A stretch of 6,367 nt of DNA from Bacillota bacterium (lineage in GTDB: Bacteria; Eremiobacterota; SpSt-956; JAKJGF01). A model generated the notes under the pieces. The model was not told the origin of the DNA and ran no database searches. It saw only the letters and a program-made list of their open reading frames with translations. The first letter of the stretch is position 1; each line of letters starts with the position of its first letter. Location of the stretch: positions 1 to 6,367 of the forward strand of contig JAKPQU010000242.1 in NCBI GenBank assembly GCA_029555925.1, written 5' to 3'. Positions 5,604-6,367 of the stretch are shown piece after piece. The position numbers were made by a program, and so were the translations under genes.

Positions 5604-5631
5604 ATTATAAATAAATGATGTATTTTGTCAA
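5604..5631 (-). promoter_or_regulatory. Near-consensus sigma70-like promoter of hutI
   Basis: The minus strand reads TTGACA (5631-5626), a 16-bp spacer, then TATAAT (5609-5604). Both boxes are perfect. Transcription should start near 5597, about 70 nt before the hutI ATG, and the leader would carry the heptamer array at 5544-5571. No operator-like palindrome was recognised over the boxes. Confidence 0.8.
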
Positions 5632-5640
5632 CGATAAATC

Positions 5641-5680
5641 AGTGAAGGGTGAAGCTCGTTGACACCTTTCACGCGTCACG
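5641..5680. repeat. Short inverted heptamer pair between hutI and the right-hand gene
   Basis: AGTGAAG and GGTGAAG (5641-5654) face TTTCACG and CGTCACG (5667-5680) across a 12-bp spacer. The two-unit arms agree at 10 of 14 positions when one is inverted. It begins 10 bp upstream of the hutI -35 box. The unit form and inverted layout match the repeats at 194-264 and 307-366. Confidence 0.6.
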
Positions 5681-5722
5681 CTTATAAAGACTTCGATACA
5701 TTTCTTTTTAGAATTACTTCAA

Positions 5723-5748
5723 TCGTGAAGGAAAAGAAACTTCTACGA
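5723..5748 (+). promoter_or_regulatory. Hairpin upstream of the right-hand gene
   Basis: TCGTGAAG (5723-5730) pairs with CTTC-T-ACGA (5740-5748), giving eight base pairs with one bulged T and a 9-nt purine loop. It lies just upstream of the -10 candidate at 5765-5770, so as DNA it could be an operator. No regulator is known and this is a weak call. Confidence 0.3.
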
Positions 5749-5764
5749 AGAAAAGAAATAAGCT

Positions 5765-5770
5765 TATAAT
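5765..5770 (+). promoter_or_regulatory. Candidate -10 box for the gene at 5796
   Basis: A perfect TATAAT lies 26 bp before the GTG start. The -35 region at normal spacing (about 5741-5747, TTCTACG) is poor. Transcription would begin near 5777, giving a leader of about 20 nt that just includes AAAAAGGAG (5776-5784). Confidence 0.35.
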
Positions 5771-5795
5771 AGTTATAAAAAGGAGTTATTTAAAA

Positions 5796-6367
5796 GTGAA
5801 TAATAAAAAAATTTTCATACCTCTTATTGTAATGATAGTAATAGCAATCATATATCCGACTATATCATTGTGTAAAACCGATTATAAAGAAGAATACGAA
5901 AAAGCTATCAACCATTACATTAAATTACTTGCTACAGCACGTTCATCCGGTTATGATACTACAGAAGCAGAAGGATTGAGAGAACAGGCGGAAGTAACAA
6001 AAAAAGAAGGCTTTATCAGAGCTGCTGTCATGCTTATAGAAGAAGCCAATAAAAAGCTTGAAGAAAAACTTCAGGGGCAGCCCGATTTTGTCATGGCTAC
6101 ATCAGTTCCTTCCGAATTACCGGCAACAACACCTGCTCAGAAACCAACTCAGAAACCAACCGAAATTCCAGCGCAAAAACCAACTGAAACTCCAGCGCAG
6201 AAACCAACTGAAATTCCAGCGCAAAAACCAACTGAAACTCCAGCGCAGAAACCAACCGAAATTCCAGCGCAAAAACCGACTGAAATTCCAGCGCAGAAAC
6301 CGACTGAAATTCCAGCGCAGAAACCAACTGAAATTCCAGCGCAAAAACCAACTGAAATTCCAGCGCA
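5796..6367 (+). CDS. Exported protein with helical domain and Q-K-P-T-E-I/T-P-A repeats, partial at the right end
   Basis: The frame is open to the window edge: 190 complete codons and two bases of the next. It starts at GTG 5796, 11 nt after an AAAAAGGAG site (ending 5784). Residues 1-25 are an export signal (MNNKK, then a hydrophobic core). 'ISLC' at 23-26 resembles a lipobox but has Leu at -1, so lipid attachment is doubtful. Residues 29-92 are charged and probably form two helices ('YKEEYEKAINHYIKLLATAR', 'AVMLIEEANKKLEEKL'). From residue 100 the chain is Pro/Thr-rich. From residue 119 it consists of the 8-residue repeat, seven copies QKPTEIPA and two QKPTETPA before the edge. This resembles the extended rods of wall-spanning or TonB-like linkers. 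Whether a C-terminal domain follows cannot be seen. Reverse-strand frames over the repeat are artefacts. I do not recognise the protein. Confidence 0.82.
   Translation, partial: MNNKKIFIPLIVMIVIAIIYPTISLCKTDYKEEYEKAINHYIKLLATARSSGYDTTEAEGLREQAEVTKKEGFIRAAVMLIEEANKKLEEKLQGQPDFVMATSVPSELPATTPAQKPTQKPTEIPAQKPTETPAQKPTEIPAQKPTETPAQKPTEIPAQKPTEIPAQKPTEIPAQKPTEIPAQKPTEIPA
6150..6367 (+). repeat. 24-bp in-frame tandem repeat, nine copies and continuing
   Basis: Nine complete 24-bp units run from 6150 to 6365 and a tenth begins at 6366; a truncated half unit precedes them at 6138-6149. Each unit encodes QKPTEIPA, except units 2 and 4 (QKPTETPA). The first Gln codon alternates CAG/CAA in units 1-6, and units 2 and 4 are identical. 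This indicates that expansion happened partly as 48-bp pairs. A length divisible by three keeps copy-number change in frame. Confidence 0.95.

Noticed and set aside
6097..6351. Minus-strand open frames over the 24-bp repeat, with periodic ALEFQ or RWNFS peptides.
   Set aside because: They are the reverse complement of the coding minisatellite. The plus strand has a GTG with a good ribosome binding site, a signal peptide and a frame open from 5796 through the repeat.

Overview
This is an AT-rich bacterial window. It has standard bacterial expression signals: GGAGG-type ribosome binding sites, GTG and TTG start codons alongside ATG, and sigma70-like TTGACA/TATAAT promoters. It encodes two recognisable housekeeping or catabolic enzymes, biotin protein ligase (birA) and imidazolonepropionase (hutI). 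It also encodes four exported proteins of unassigned role. The phylum cannot be fixed from these genes. Paired copper-amine-oxidase-N-terminal-like (stalk-domain) proteins and intergenic heptamer arrays suggest a Firmicutes-like or little-cultured anaerobic lineage, but this is only inference.

Layout, left to right. Positions 1-369 hold no gene; they contain a 19-bp imperfect inverted repeat and two inverted arrays of 7-bp units. A minus-strand gene (370-1389) encodes a secreted protein with an Ig-like region, a TPR and a C-terminal beta domain. A 387-bp divergent intergenic region (1390-1776) follows, with promoter candidates facing both ways and three structured repeats. Plus-strand birA (1777-2547) lacks the DNA-binding domain. 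It converges, across a hairpin at 2551-2572, on a two-gene minus-strand unit (2598-3979) encoding two secreted stalk-domain proteins with proline-rich tails. After an AT-rich leader of about 290 bp comes minus-strand hutI (4267-5526), which has a near-consensus promoter and a heptamer array inside its leader. Divergent from hutI, an exported protein begins at 5796 (GTG) and runs off the right end, carrying at least nine in-frame copies of a 24-bp (8-residue) Q-K-P-T-E-I/T-P-A repeat.

The genes do not form one pathway. hutI stands alone, without hutH, hutU or a formiminoglutamate-processing gene beside it, and birA is isolated. What unites the window is envelope and secretion (four proteins with export signals, three with proline-rich tails) and a dispersed family of 7-bp-periodic repeats (general form NGTRANN). 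These repeats occupy nearly every intergenic region and are often arranged as inverted arrays that could fold. They are the most unusual feature here. No mobile-element gene, CRISPR array, tRNA or rRNA was seen.
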